In this document: piece by piece, positions 21,102-33,300 of the stretch
Numbering within the stretch: position 1 is the stretch's first letter
Layout: each line of letters starts with the position of its first letter
Assembly (NCBI GenBank): GCA_032622095.1
Contig: CP136063.1
Span: forward strand, 266,903,426-266,967,425
Length of the DNA stretch: 64,000 nt
Source: Siphonodentalium dalli
Lineage: Eukaryota > Mollusca > Scaphopoda > Gadilida > Siphonodentaliidae
Direction of reading: 5' to 3'
Notes under the pieces: model-generated
What the model was told of the DNA's origin: nothing
The model's database searches: none
What the model saw: only the letters and a program-made list of their open reading frames with translations
Program-made: the position numbers and the translations under genes

Positions 21102-21985
21102 CGCTGCTTTTGACTTCCTCCCGGGCGCCAAAAACTCACCGCACGTATCGCACCGCCATACGGGCTTATCTCGATTTCGCACACCAGCATCACTTGGCCG
21201 TTTCCTGGCCGCTCCCGGAACACGCTATCGTCGGGTTTATCGCGGGGGTTCATCGCTCCCAGCATTCTGCTTCAACCATTTCCACCTACCTGGCTGCCAT
21301 CGGTCGGCAGCATCGACTCCAGGGTATGCGAGATCCCACTTCGACTTACCTCATTCGCCAACTATTGACCGGGGTCCGTCGCTTGACGCCTTCATCATCT
21401 CGTCCTGCTCCAGTGACAATACCTTTGCTGCGCACCTTGCTCCGCGTGCTTCCTCGCATATGCTCGTCGCCACATGAGGTCGCTTTGTTTACGTCTGCCT
21501 TTACGATGGCCTTTTTTGGACTGTTCCGCGTGGGGGAACTGGCCGCTGTGTCCAAGGCCGACTTTGGACATGCTATATTTCTTCGCGATGTCTCGTTGTG
21601 CGGCTCCGCCATTGACGTTTGGCTCCGGCATTCTAAAACGAACCAATGTGGTCCTCCCGCTCATATTCGCATTCCGTGCCTGCCGACTGATCCACATATC
21701 TGCCCGCTGCGTGCGGCCACCACATTTCTTGCCATTCGCGGCTCCCGGTCGGGACTGTTCCTTTCTCACCAGGCTCAGACCCCGCTCACAGTCGCGCAGT
21801 TTCGGGCCGTGCTCCATCAGGCTTTGCGTACGTCCGGCTCTCGACAATATATCACGCCGCATTCATTTCGTTCGGGTGGTGCTACCTATCTGGCGGATCT
21901 GGGCACCCCTTACCATGCCATCCAACACCGGGGTCGTTGGCGGTCCGATGTTTGTTGTCGATACATCCACTCAACATCTGCTTAG
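21074..21985 (+). CDS. Ngaro tyrosine recombinase
   Basis: 303 aa. An N-terminal SAM-like core-binding part (THRTYRTAIRAYLDFAHQH) is followed by the catalytic domain with all key residues visible: Arg152 in FGLFRVGELAAVS, Lys in RHSKTNQ, His263 and Arg266 in HSFRSGGATYLA, Trp289 in GRWRSD, and the nucleophile Tyr297 in CRYIHSTSA. It would insert the circular DNA copy by site-specific-type recombination, replacing the integrase of LTR elements. It overlaps the RT ORF at its start and the SGNH ORF at its end. Confidence 0.95.
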   Translation: MPVDLRRHVTLLLTSSRAPKTHRTYRTAIRAYLDFAHQHHLAVSWPLPEHAIVGFIAGVHRSQHSASTISTYLAAIGRQHRLQGMRDPTSTYLIRQLLTGVRRLTPSSSRPAPVTIPLLRTLLRVLPRICSSPHEVALFTSAFTMAFFGLFRVGELAAVSKADFGHAIFLRDVSLCGSAIDVWLRHSKTNQCGPPAHIRIPCLPTDPHICPLRAATTFLAIRGSRSGLFLSHQAQTPLTVAQFRAVLHQALRTSGSRQYITPHSFRSGGATYLADLGTPYHAIQHRGRWRSDVCCRYIHSTSA

Positions 21986-22598
21986 TCTCGTTTCAGTAGC
22001 CATTATCTGGGTCTTGGGTTCGTCCCACGTCTACTGGGCTCACCAGCGTGCTGTGCGGCGTCCTGTTGGCCAACATCTCCAGCTGTCCAGCCGCGGCGCT
22101 TCTGTTAGATGGATCGGCACTCGTGGGATGCTCTGGAGCGATTTCCACGCCACGTTCGACCGGGAGCTCGCCGCTTGTCCGCAGTCTCGGCATCCTACCC
22201 ACATCATCATCCAGCTTGGTTCTAACGACATCACAGCCGGTGGGTACCGTGACTTGCGTGCCAGTGTTAAGCGGGAACTTTCTTATGTGCAGGAAACTTT
22301 GCCTGACTGCACCCTTATTTGGTCACACGTGTTCCCGCGCCGCTATTGGCACAACGCCCATCGCCCGAGTATTGGTGCTCGCCAGCGCCGGGACTTTAAC
22401 CAACGCATGTTGGGCTTCGTCTTGCATCACGGGGGTCGTGGCATCAAGCACCCAGACATTTGCGCTTCTGATAAGGGCATGTATCGTTCAGATGGGATCC
22501 ATCTCTCCCCCGTCGGCAACGATATCTATCTGAATAGTCTCCAGGGCGCCCTGGAGACCTTCCTGGCATCTGACACTATGGTTTTCCCGGTGGTTTAA
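21915..22598 (+). CDS. Ngaro SGNH/GDSL-like hydrolase
   Basis: The frame is open from further upstream, but recognisable sequence starts at about 21980. The ATG at 21915 or 21948 is the likely start, overlapping the recombinase ORF by 38-71 nt. SGNH blocks are visible: GSSHVYWA (block I, about residue 35), GSNDITAGG (block III, Gly and Asn, about 102) and SDGIHLSPVGND (block V, Asp193 and His196). The usual GDS of block I reads GSS. Many Ngaro elements of animals carry such a hydrolase; its role in the life cycle is not established. Confidence 0.9.
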   Translation: MPSNTGVVGGPMFVVDTSTQHLLSLVSVAIIWVLGSSHVYWAHQRAVRRPVGQHLQLSSRGASVRWIGTRGMLWSDFHATFDRELAACPQSRHPTHIIIQLGSNDITAGGYRDLRASVKRELSYVQETLPDCTLIWSHVFPRRYWHNAHRPSIGARQRRDFNQRMLGFVLHHGGRGIKHPDICASDKGMYRSDGIHLSPVGNDIYLNSLQGALETFLASDTMVFPVV

Positions 22599-22831
22599 CT
22601 GTTTCATTGATGTATTTGGGCATGGAGCTCCTGGTTTGGGGGAGTGCTGCGCACTCTATGGCGGTCCTGCAGATAGTGGTAGTGGTAGTGTCGCCATAGC
22701 GTTATAACCTGTCTGGTAACTTTGATGGGTGGCTTATCAATAGTAGCTTAGTATGTTTATGACTGCACAGTCATCTTATGCTTATTTGAGAGTGCTCTCG
22801 ATCTGTAGCCTGAGTGTAATATTCCAGGCCT

Positions 22832-23235
22832 GTGCTTAGCCATAGGGAGTTGGGCTGTCCAGTGGTCTCTACTGCCATTCCTGCGTCGCACTCGTTGGGC
22901 TTCTCCCTGGTGGCCGTGTGTGCTTATTGCTTAGGGCGCCTCATAGCAATTCTTGGGCGCCGGCTCCGAATCGTACCTTAGCTCGTCGGGCCATGCTCGT
23001 GCCTGCGCTGTACAGCAGTATTTCTTCAGCGTTCTCTGCTTCGGCTTCTCGTCAGAGCGAAGGCTCTGCTTAATTGGTTTTCCATGCGTATGGGCTATCT
23101 GCAGGACAAGCTTATAATTTCATTAAAGCTGAGATCATAACCCACTCATGTGTTGTCATTTAAATATTCCATGCAGTAGTGGCAGGGCTGTCACTGGTGG
23201 GGGTAGTGTCTCTTGGATCTGAGTGATCACATAAT
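22832..23235 (+). repeat. Ngaro split direct repeat B1
   Basis: 404 bp beginning GTGCTTAGCCATAGGG and ending GATCACATAAT, repeated at 23657-24060. Its last five bases (ATAAT) are also the first bases of A2. This shared junction is what recombination of a circular intermediate would use. Confidence 0.95.
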
Positions 23236-23430
23236 GCACCCAGGGCCGATAAGGTTCGGGGTGATTTATGTGGTTCTTTGATCCTGTCATCCGGCAGACA
23301 TTCCGGTTTTTCGGTACGATCCGTTCCGTATCGGCCGAACTTAAAGTCCGCATTTTACATCCGCCCGGAATGCTGCCTCCTTCCGGTAACTGAGAAAGCA
23401 ATTCACTTTTGAATTATACGCATCGCGCTC
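23231..23430 (+). repeat. Ngaro split direct repeat A2
   Basis: Second copy of A1, abutting B1 through ATAAT. It is followed by a pyrimidine-rich run (CCCTCCCTCCCC) and 226 bp of unassigned sequence before B2. Confidence 0.95.
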
Positions 23431-23656
23431 CCTCCCTCCCCCCTTGGAGCTCCATGCCCCGCTTTGTTCGGCGTCCCGAGTGGCACGCCATATTCATTGT
23501 TCTGTGATGCCTGTTTTGTTTGGGCCTAGGGCCCTGTGTATTTGCATCTCGTTGCTGCTGTTTGTTTTCCCTTTCAGGTGCTGTGTCATCAGTGCCATTG
23601 ATCCAGCTTTGGTGCGTCCTGCAGGGGTAACTTTGGTGTTGCCCGCCCATACCACG

Positions 23657-24060
23657 GTGCTTAGCCATAGGGAGTTGGGCTGTCCAGTGGTCTCTACTGC
23701 CATTCCTGCGTCGCACTCGTTGGGCTTCTCCCTGGTGGCCGTGTGTGCTTATTGCTTAGGGCGCCTCATAGCAATTCTTGGGCGCCGGCTCCGAATCGTA
23801 CCTTAGCTCGTCGGGCCATGCTCGTGCCTGCGCTGTACAGCAGTATTTCTTCAGCGTTCTCTGCTTCGGCTTCTCGTCAGAGCGAAGGCTCTGCTTAATT
23901 GGTTTTCCATGCGTATGGGCTATCTGCAGGACAAGCTTATAATTTCATTAAAGCTGAGATCATAACCCACTCATGTGTTGTCATTTAAATATTCCATGCA
24001 GTAGTGGCAGGGCTGTCACTGGTGGGGGTAGTGTCTCTTGGATCTGAGTGATCACATAAT
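23657..24060 (+). repeat. Ngaro split direct repeat B2 (right end)
   Basis: Second copy of B1, with no difference seen by eye. It ends the element at ATAAT; the flanking host sequence resumes with TGAGGTTTTATTTG. Confidence 0.95.
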
Positions 24061-24475
24061 TGAGGTTTTATTTGAGCAAAGACTTATTGAAATCATAGAA
24101 ACTACAGCTTCAGGGACAAAAAAGATCAATTTTTCCTATTTTTTGCATGAAGACAACATGGCAAATTACAAGAAAGAAAGCAATTTTTCAGGGCTATATA
24201 AATGATTTCAGTCAGAAATATATCACTCCTCACAAACTACATATCTTAATCGTATTTATATTGGCTCAGTATTATATTTCGCTCAGTTTTACGCTGATAC
24301 ATGAATTCAAAACTGACAAACATAAATCAAATCCGAAAAATAAATCATGTATCCGATGGCATGCAATTTAGTGTTGATTCTTAATCGATCCGGCATCCGT
24401 GCTGAAGAAAACTGTTAATTATATGGTTGTGAAGAAACTGCTGGCTCAAGAATTGGCAATATGTACAGTAATGCC

Positions 24476-24670
24476 CTAAGTAATCGACCACAGCAGAATT
24501 ATGGGTAACTTTTCAGGATTTAGTCGGAAATATAGCTTGTTGCCATTCATCGGAAAGCTCTCGGCGAGAGCTTTCCAATGAATGGCAACAAGCCATATTT
24601 CCGACTAAATCCTGAAAAGTTACCCATAATTCTGCTGTGGTTAAAGAGTCGATTATTTAGAGCATTACTG
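24476..24670. mobile_element. Palindromic TA-type MITE, copy 4
   Basis: Flanked by TA; about 15 bp of the left arm (around the position after CCCTAAGTAATCGA) is missing. It lies 0.4 kb right of the Ngaro element. Confidence 0.92.
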
Positions 24671-24784
24671 TACCTTACGTGAATATTAATAAACATTCAC
24701 TATTACCATACAAATCCTTCTATTATTTTCCATTTATTCACTAAATTCTTTGATTCATACTATTTTTTGCTCAGTTTTAAATTT

Positions 24785-24962
24785 GCGCCAGTTGTTTGTT
24801 GAACTTATTACCTAAACATTTTCATCAATAAATACAGCTTCTTCTGCACTTTTACTTATCTGTAGACTGCTTTTAACACCTTAACATCCCTCCAAATCAA
24901 TAATAATCTGATGTATACTTTTTAATTGACTGGGATAATCCATTTAGTATAGAAATGGTTAA
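24785..24962. mobile_element. Degenerate TTAA-type MITE (AATGGATTC family), inverted
   Basis: It shares AACATCCCTCCAAATCAATA and the right end ATCCATTTAGTATAGAAATG with 29395-29632. No left end. Confidence 0.6.
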
Positions 24963-25074
24963 ATATGTACTTAATTTGGAGGTTCAAATGAGTCGTGCCT
25001 GTAACAATTAAAATGAGGAATGTAAGCTGTCAAAGAAATTAGCACATAATAGGAATTGTTAGATGTCACATGTA

Positions 25075-25358
25075 AGCTTCATGGTGACATCATAAGAAGG
25101 CAAGGTTCATGGTAACATCGTAAGAAGACAAGGCTCATGGTAACGTCATAAGTAGGCAAAGTTCATGGTAACGTCATAAGAAGGCAAAAAGGCAAAGTTC
25201 ATGGTAACGTCATAAGAAGGCAAAGTTCATGGTAACGTCATAAGAAGACAAGGCTCATGGTAACGTCATAAGATGGCAAAGTTCATGGTAACATCATAAG
25301 AAGACAAGGCTCATGGTAACGGCATAAGAAGGCAAGGTTCATGGTAACGTCATAAGAG
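25075..25358. repeat. 28-bp minisatellite, about ten copies
   Basis: Unit GTTCATGGTAACGTCATAAG plus AAGGCAAA, with GACAAGGC variants. Plain intergenic repeat. Confidence 0.9.
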
Positions 25359-25710
25359 CTGCAGGCAAGAGGCCATGCCGAAGGAAATGTTGAAGTATGT
25401 TCTGATAATACATACAGGTATATGGATGCTGAGCCACAGCAGTAGCTCAGCTTGAGTACTGTCAGTGGTCAATGATACTATTAATATCTTAGATTGTCTG
25501 ATAAAAAATAAATATCAAGGTTATATAATTAGACGATATAAATAGTATATCACAATAAAGATAAAGGTATAAATAAAGATAGCATTATAAACTATATAAA
25601 TTGTATGAGTATAAAATAAATATCCTTTACAAAGCTGGTACAACTAATATTTGACTAATATAAATATTGAAAGCAATAATAGTATAAATAGAAAGTGATA
25701 GGCTGTCCTA

Positions 25711-25888
25711 ATGTAATGCCCTAATTAAATGACTCCTTAACCACAGCAGAATTATGGGTAATATCTCAGGATTTTGTCGGAAATATGGATTGTTGCCATT
25801 CATCGGAAAACTCTCAGTGAGATCTTTCCGATGAATGGCAACAAGCCATATTTCCTTTTTAACGAGTCGATTAATTAGGGCATTACTG
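25711..25888. mobile_element. Palindromic TA-type MITE, copy 5 (deleted)
   Basis: The right arm lacks about 35 bp after GCCATATTTCC, so the palindrome is lopsided. Confidence 0.88.
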
Positions 25889-26395
25889 TAACTATGTAAA
25901 TAAGTTTCAAACAATTGTTTTACTATTTAATATTTTACTAATATAAATATTGAAAGCAATAATAGTATAAAGAGAAAGTGATAGGCTGTCTTAACTACAT
26001 GTATGTACATAAGTTTCAAACAATTGTTATATTACACCATGATTCATATACATGTGTAAACAGAACTTCAGTTCCTAGCCATTGAGATAATATTTCTGCG
26101 CAAGAGATACGATCAACCTAGCTACATTGTAGCTATACAACAAACAAAATTTCTTGTATACAAGGAAAATATCTTAAAGAGAGACTGCCTAAATTTCGAA
26201 TATTTGAGTGAATTGTTTAATCTAAGTAATAACAAGAACATTAACAATACGCCATATGTGCGCGTCGATGGGAATGAACATCACTTAGCAAGAAAATGTG
26301 TTTGTAGATCAAAATATATCAACTTTCAAATCACTCAATGATACCAATTTACACCAAAATGATCTGATTCTTATCCTACTCTATCCAGATGAATA

Positions 26396-26608
26396 CATTA
26401 ATGCTCTAAGTAATCGACTTCTTAACCACAGCAGAATTATGGGTAACTTTTCAGGATTTAGTCGGAAATATGGCTTGTTGCCATTCATTGGAAAGCTCTC
26501 CCCGAGAGCTTTCCGATGAATGGCAACAAGCCATATTTCCGACTAAATCCTGAAAAGTTACCCATAATTCTGCTGTGGTTAAGAAGTCGATTACTTAGAG
26601 CATTACTG
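26396..26608. mobile_element. Palindromic TA-type MITE, copy 6
   Basis: Full-length; the left end is mutated (CATTAATG). Confidence 0.9.
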
Positions 26609-26792
26609 TATGTCAGATAAAATGTTAGATTTATGTCACCACATCCAGGTATTAATAAACTTTTGATAAATCATCAGCCGATGTCTTGAATTTGATGTTA
26701 TATTTCGTGATCGCTTTTTCTGCATGGCATGTGCTTATTTCTAAATAACCCAATCCACCGTCCGTCATTTAATTGTGGTTATGTCGGAAAAC

Positions 26793-27006
26793 CTAAAACT
26801 TCTAATTATATCATAATCAAGTTTATGCCTGGAGTCATAAACTGTATTTAATATAATTTTCATATTGATATCTGAGGTTCTTTTGAGTATGCGTAAATAT
26901 ACAACATGCATCCTCGACTCAAATTAATTCATTTGTGGCATATTTTCCATTCAATGAAGTGGAAGGCGTCTAATAAATGGTCAGATTCGCATTCAACACC
27001 CCCTTA
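26793..27006. mobile_element. Fragment of GTATACTAAAT-type MITE
   Basis: Keeps the central GGAGTCATAAACT and the right side TAATAAATGGTCAGATTC...CCCCCTTAA. Confidence 0.6.
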
Positions 27007-27097
27007 ATTTGTCGTTTTTTAAAACACTTTAAAGACTTCACAGTATAGTCAATCATTGTTTTTAACTTGAATTCCTATAGCAGAATACAAACACCTA

Positions 27098-27310
27098 CAT
27101 TAATGCCCTAATTAATCAACTCCATAACCACAGCAGAATTATGGGTAACTTTTCAGGATTTAGTCGGAAATATGGCTTGTTGCCATTCATCGGAAAGCTC
27201 TCGGGGAGAGCTTTCCGATGAATGGCAACAAGCCATATTTCCGACTAAATCATGAAAAGTTACCCATAATTCTGCTGTGGTTAAGAAGTTGATTAATTAG
27301 AGCATTACTG
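27098..27310. mobile_element. Palindromic TA-type MITE, copy 7
   Basis: Full-length, with CTCTCGGGGAGAG centre; the centre is in the opposite sense to copy 1. Confidence 0.9.
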
Positions 27311-29025
27311 TACATTATTAGGAATATACTCTAGTGTTTCAAATAGATGTGCAAGGTAGAAATCCTAATAAAATTTAATAAATGTTCAGACCCGAATAAA
27401 CGTGCAGTTCACGATCTCAGTAACTACTTTTCACAGGAGAAATATATGGCAGGGCCAAGTGCATATTTGTGTAGATACATGTATAACTAGTTGCATTTTA
27501 GAAAATTTAGATACATTAAGAGTTCTATACATGGTTTTAATGATCGCCAAGGGTTTAAAATTACATTTGTTTCTGCTAGTAGGGAGCTATAAACTGTGAC
27601 CATCTCATACCCACTGGTAATTATGGGATAGAGAAATTGCCCGGAATGGACATGAACATACACTGGCATTTCCACAAGGGATAGTAGAGTATTCCATCTC
27701 CAGTATCTTGAGACGTTTGGTTGACAACACGCAGGATTTTTTGTTAGTCAAAATGTTTTTAATTCCTGAAATGCAAAACCTTATCGACAAAGCAAAAGCA
27801 GAAAAATCAAAATTCCCATCAACTTTCTTCAAGGTTTTATTTACATACAATTTTCAAATTCTGTGATCAGAAGAAACTTAGTTAAAAAGTCATCAAAGGG
27901 AAAATGTTTTAGTGTCATGGGGACTCAGATAAGACCTATACTATTGTAGTACAAATTCGAGGACGATGCATGGATATCAGATTACCCATGCACTCACTAT
28001 TACAGCTTATTTAGCTTATTTTTAGCTTTGTTTAATCTATTTTACAAACCTTCTCAAAAATTAAATATGGTAAAACATTTGGTGGAATGATTTAAAAACT
28101 TTTTTGTACATTTTAGCTGTACATTTGGGTATTTTTATGAGGGAAAACTTTGTAAACCTACAATATTCATAATTTATTGGCATAATATTATTTCCAAATA
28201 TAAAACTCACAGGGCTTATTTATGTCTTAAATTTTGTGTCCGTGTATTTATTTTTGGCGGACTGGACTAAACATACAAACAAATTTTTTTTTTAAATAAA
28301 CATGTCTCATGTATAGACATTGGAATTAGGCACCAAATTCTTAAGTCTACATGAATGTTTAAGATATTTTTCATTTTGAGTAATAGTTATATAAATATTG
28401 AAAGTTCCTGTACTTTTGATGAAAGTTGATGAGATTTAGACACTTACTCTCTCTACGAGCTGAAATTTCAATGATAATACAATATAAACCATATTCTGAT
28501 CACTGTAATAATATAACATGCTCATTCAACCAAAATACTATGATCAAATTGATGCTGAAAAAATTATCTTCAAAGAGTGCCACATGCACACCCCATGCTC
28601 TTTTTCGCTATTTCTAAGTCTAAGAAGGCCCATAGGTCTGGTAAAAACCGTTGTGAAGGACCCTGGGGGCACATATTTCTCTTATAATGATCTATCTCTA
28701 CAACACAAATTTATTCAAATCAAACTGTTATTAATAAAATAACACTGAATAAAGCTGAATGTTTGCACAGTACAGATGGAAAATCTAGATACTTTCAAAA
28801 TTCAAAAAAGGCAATAACTCTGAGAAAAATTCAAAGACATAAACCCGCTGTTGGCAGTATGCTTTCCCCAAAGCTGGTCATCACCATTTCAAATAACATT
28901 CAAATCTGACACTTGCTAATGGAGTTACACTGCTGAAGTTTTGTATGATCCGAGATTGGTCATTACGGGATCAATCATGGAAATATGTTTAATCCATTCA
29001 AGCCTGAGTTTAGTGTGTCTGACAT
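27311..29025. other. Intergenic or TMC 3' region, nothing recognised
   Basis: AT-rich. It could hold the missing TMC terminal exon, but no open frame here continues the phase-1 donor convincingly. Confidence 0.5.
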
Positions 29026-29235
29026 TGCAGAATGAGGTTCCCAGGGGGTGAATCTTCAGGGATTATACATAATTCAAATTAACATTCTTTTTAGTTACTT
29101 TTTCCATTCTGTTCAGTTTCTATATCCCCTAATTTGCAGAAGATAAATTTCATAATCAAGGTGACTAATGGGTGAACATCACCAACTTCAACTGGGAACT
29201 TCAATATGATCCTAGATCTCCCATGCACTGGCTAT
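29026..29235. mobile_element. Fragment of hAT-like MITE
   Basis: Begins TTGCAGAATGAGGTTCCCAG and keeps the CTATATCCCCTAATTTGCAG and CACCAACTTCAACTGGGAAC parts. Old and incomplete. Confidence 0.65.
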
Positions 29236-29394
29236 CCAAAATTGCCACAATTCATCAAACCATAGGTTGCGTTTGTTATACAACTCGCCCAATAAAATAC
29301 AAATACTCCTTTCTTCCTACAACTTTCCAAATAATTATAATTAACTGCCTGAAAACACAGGTATCTATTTTAAAGGCCATATGTTATCTCCTTC

Positions 29395-29632
29395 TATAGT
29401 AAATCATCATTGATGAGTAGTTATCCCACAGGAAATGTTCAGATAATAAATTCAACAAACGTGTTTAATTTATTATCTAAACATTTCCCTCAATAAATAG
29501 GACTCCTTCTGTACTTTTATTTATCTATTGTCTGCTTATATTACCTGTACATCCCTGCAAATGAATAATAGACCATTCTGATGTACACTTTTTAACTAAC
29601 TGGAAGAATCCATTTAGTATAGAAAGGGTTAA
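29395..29632. mobile_element. Degenerate TTAA-type MITE (AATGGATTC family), inverted
   Basis: The right end AATCCATTTAGTATAGAAAG plus GGTTAA is clear; the left end is eroded. Confidence 0.65.
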
Positions 29633-29753
29633 ACCAGTTTTAATATAAATGTAAGATGCTGCTTCATTTAAATTTCATGCATGCTTGGGGCTTCACTTGA
29701 CACAGGTCTCATGATACGTATGTACGTTGGTTGGTTATTCTGACTATTTCATA

Positions 29754-29965
29754 CAGTAATGCCCTAAGTAAATGACTCCTTAACCACAGCAGAATTATGG
29801 GTAACTTTTCAGGATTTAATCGGAAATATGGCTTGTTGCCATTCATTGAAAGCTCTCGCCGAGAGCTTTCCGATGAATGGCAACAAGCCATATTTCTGAC
29901 TAAATCCTGAAAAGTTACCCATAATTCTGCTGTGGTTAAGGAGTCGATTACTTAGGGCATTACTG
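29754..29965. mobile_element. Palindromic TA-type MITE, copy 8
   Basis: Full-length, TA-flanked, about 0.2 kb downstream of the last TMC exon found. Confidence 0.92.
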
Positions 29966-30189
29966 TACTTTGTTAGATACTGTTTCATATAACTGGCAGG
30001 CATGCATGGGGATTTGTTAAAACTGTGATTGCTACTCACATTATATTTATTTCTATAAACATGACTAAACAAAGGTTTCATGATAGGTATGGATGGATGA
30101 CTAAACAAAGGTCTCATGATAGGTATGGATGGAAGAATGTCTATATGGGTCGGTTACTTTGACTAATAGAGTCTTTGTCAGTCGTTTAC

Positions 30190-30328
30190 CTTGAGACACA
30201 GGCATCCCGTCTACGTTGTCCGGTGAGCGAGGATGTCGTGGACTCGGTGCGGGTTTCTTCCTGTTCCCTTTGTTCCGTTCGCTAGCTTCCTGAAGCAGCT
30301 TTAAGAGATAAGCCTTATCCCGTCCTTC
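30190..30328 (-). CDS. TMC exon 15 (C-terminal cytoplasmic, not the last)
   Basis: 139 nt, phase 0 to 1; acceptor TTGTTTCCAG, donor GTAAACGAC. It encodes EGRDKAYLLKLLQEASERNK, then a basic Pro-rich tail (KKPAPSPRHPRSPDN...GMPVSQ). The open phase requires a further exon to the left. None was recognised down to 24 kb, where the C-terminus is expected to be poorly conserved. A TTAA-type MITE (30347-30600) begins 18 bp upstream of the acceptor. Confidence 0.88.
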
Positions 30329-33300
30329 CTGGAAACAAAGTATAAATTTACCCTTTCTTTATTAAATATATTCTCCCATTCAGTTATATAAGTATACATT
30401 GGATTGGTCTATTATTCATCTGGGGCATGTTCAGGAAATATAAGCAAATGACAAGTAGGCAAAGAAATAGTACAAGTGCAGAAGGATTCCTATTCCTAAT
30501 GGACAAAAAAGTTCAGATAACAAAGTTTAATATTAGCTGTTTGTTGAGCTTATTATCTGAACAACTACTCGTCAATGAGTATTTAGTAAAGGAAGGTTAA
30601 AATACAGTTTAAAGAATGTCCGCAAGATGCTTGAAGATTGTGTAATATACACATATGTATCCAGAATACACACAAGCAAAGCATGTTTGTTCTTTTGGAA
30701 TGGCAATACATTGCTGGTATATTTCCATGTTATGTTTCTGGGCAATATGTTGTCGTGATTAGCACAAATTAATAGATTTTACATGTCTGAGATGAAAATA
30801 CCAGTTCACAGAAGCTTTTTTCTAAGAGGATAAGTATGATTTTCCAAGGGAGGTAATTACTATATCCAAAATCATAGTATACCATTATCATTATCTAACT
30901 TCTTCAGGGCCACACAGGCCAGGACAGTGGAATAGTTAGTTTCACTTTTTTAGAACAATATGCAGTTTGCCAGTGTTTGATGTGTGGTTTTGCAATGAAA
31001 AATCTCTCTTTTTCACCACTTTTAAATGTACAAAAAGCCTTCAATGTGAGTATATGTGAATAAATAAATAAATTCTGCAAAGCCATCATTACCAATAAAA
31101 CATTGAAATATAGCTTTGAATTCTTATGTTCATTATCAATTATTCATGGTTAATGAGATTCCACATGTTCAAGCAATTGTTATGTAAACATTCTATCCAC
31201 TAACAATTCGTCAACGTTTGATAAATCTTGAATGTAAACAATAGAAAAGGACAGATCATTGAAAAATGTTCTGCAAAAGAAATTAAAAAGAATACATTTG
31301 ACTTGAAATTTCCATCGGAAATCAATAATAGATGTAAGAAATTTTATCTTAAAAAGTTTATCTCTTTCTCCATGTTCTTCATGATGACCATTATAATTAA
31401 TTAAAATTTACCCACTTAAAAGGTCTTATGTCCCTTTAAGGTTCTCATATGTTTTGGGAGTACCAATGTGTCAACAAAACAAGTTTTATACAAGATTCTG
31501 TGATGTCCACTAAAGTGATGTTAATTCTGATACATGTGTCAGTCTTTACGATGATATAAAAACAAAAAGATCAAAAAGATCAAAAATAGTTATTTATTGT
31601 GAATCAAAAGGTTGAAAGACACTATATGTCAACGAATGTTAATGAATTACTCTACATAGATACATGTTTATCATTAGAACTGAGGATATTTATAGATGTG
31701 ACACTCACCATAGATAGCTGTTGCCGTAGTAACACAACCATTTCTTTATGGCCATTCATAATAACTTTGAGATAATATGCGCCGACACTGCAATAGTAAA
31801 AATAAAGCAATATTATGCATACTATTCAATGAAGTTGCTCTTCAATTATGGTTCCTGCACATCATGAATTTTTCCTCCAGTTGAATTTTGCCTAATTGTC
31901 AAAAGTTATGGTTAAATACACACTTGATGTTCACGTATAATTTGACACAAGCCGAAAAAAAATGAAGAAGTGTCAAGAATGTGTTGTGCTATTATAATTT
32001 TTTCTTACATTCTATAACAATTTTTTTATTTTTCTTATTTTAACAAATTTATACATTCTTTGAATGTACAAGCCATGCAGATCTTACTAACATTAATGAA
32101 TAATAGGTCATGCAGTACTAGTTACCTGAGTAAAACTAAGATGCTGGCCACAAATCCTGGAGATGAGACGATTTCTATGACGGTAGAAAGCCATTCTGAT
32201 TCCCTTTCTCCCTTCCAGTCATTAATCAGCTGGAGCACAACATCATAGGAAGCAGTGTAATTCCTGTATGGTCCACACTCAGTGCTCGGCTCAATGCTAA
32301 AATACAACATCATACAAAGCAGTGTAATTCCTGTATGGTCCACACTCAGTGCTCGGCTCAATGCTAAAATAATTCAATGATTAACTTTAACCCTTTGTAT
32401 ATTAAATGGATTCTTCCATCAGTTAAATAAGTATACATTGGATTGGTCAATTATTCATTTTGAGGGAAGTTCAGGTTATAAATGTAGACAAACAAAAATC
32501 TAACACAATTGCATAAGGATTCATATTCTTTGGTAGGAAATGTTCACATAATAAATTCAACAAGCGACCTATGATTATTTGTTGAACTTATTATCTGAAT
32601 ATTTCATAAGGGAACTAACTACCCGTCAATAAGTATTTAGTAAAGAAAAGGTTAAAGGCACAGAAGGCATTTGCAGTGGGTACAACTGAAAAATCATACC
32701 AAGTTTGGAAATCTAGTATTACCAAGCAGAGCATGAAAAAATAGAAGGAATTAATTATTATTTTCATTATCAATAACCCTCCAGTGACGAGATTCCACTT
32801 GTGGAAAACACCATTGGTAAATACGCAGCTGTAACAGAAATACGACTACAATTTCCACAAAAGCATATAGTCAAATTACGAAAGAAATAAATACACTGCG
32901 CATCGGCGTGTGTGGTAGAATTTGAGCACAAAGCAAGCCGAGTCCTACGAACAGATTCTGGACACACCGATGAATGGTTAATTTATTTCTTAAATAATTT
33001 TAGCTTGTCTAAAGCATTTATTTTGTGTGTGTATGTCCACACATTTTATCTTCGAATGACATTTTTCCTTAATTTTCACCAATTAGACCTTCAATTAAAA
33101 TTTGCAAGTCCTTTTGTAATTCAGCAAAAAGAAATTCATTTGATAAGAGAAAATTTTGGTCCAGAGCCAACCCTGAATTTATGGTATACATAATATAATT
33201 TAACTTACAATAGGATTCCACAAGCAACAGCAATAACAGAAAGGATGAAGTAAGCAAACAGGAATGACAGGAATATGGTGTTAGCTTTCGATGCTTTCCA

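Larger units (their letters stand above)
17851..24060 (+). mobile_element. Ngaro/DIRS-type tyrosine-recombinase retrotransposon
   Basis: 6.2-kb element with the split-direct-repeat layout known for Ngaro: A1 (17851-18050), ORFs, B1 (22832-23235), A2 (23231-23430), a 226-bp stretch, B2 (23657-24060). A1/A2 (200 bp) and B1/B2 (404 bp) look identical by eye, suggesting a recent insertion. ORF order is gag-like, RT-RNase H, tyrosine recombinase, SGNH hydrolase, all plus strand with short overlaps. The element is GC-rich compared with its AT-rich surroundings. No target duplication is seen, as expected for recombinase-mediated integration of a circular intermediate. Confidence 0.95.
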
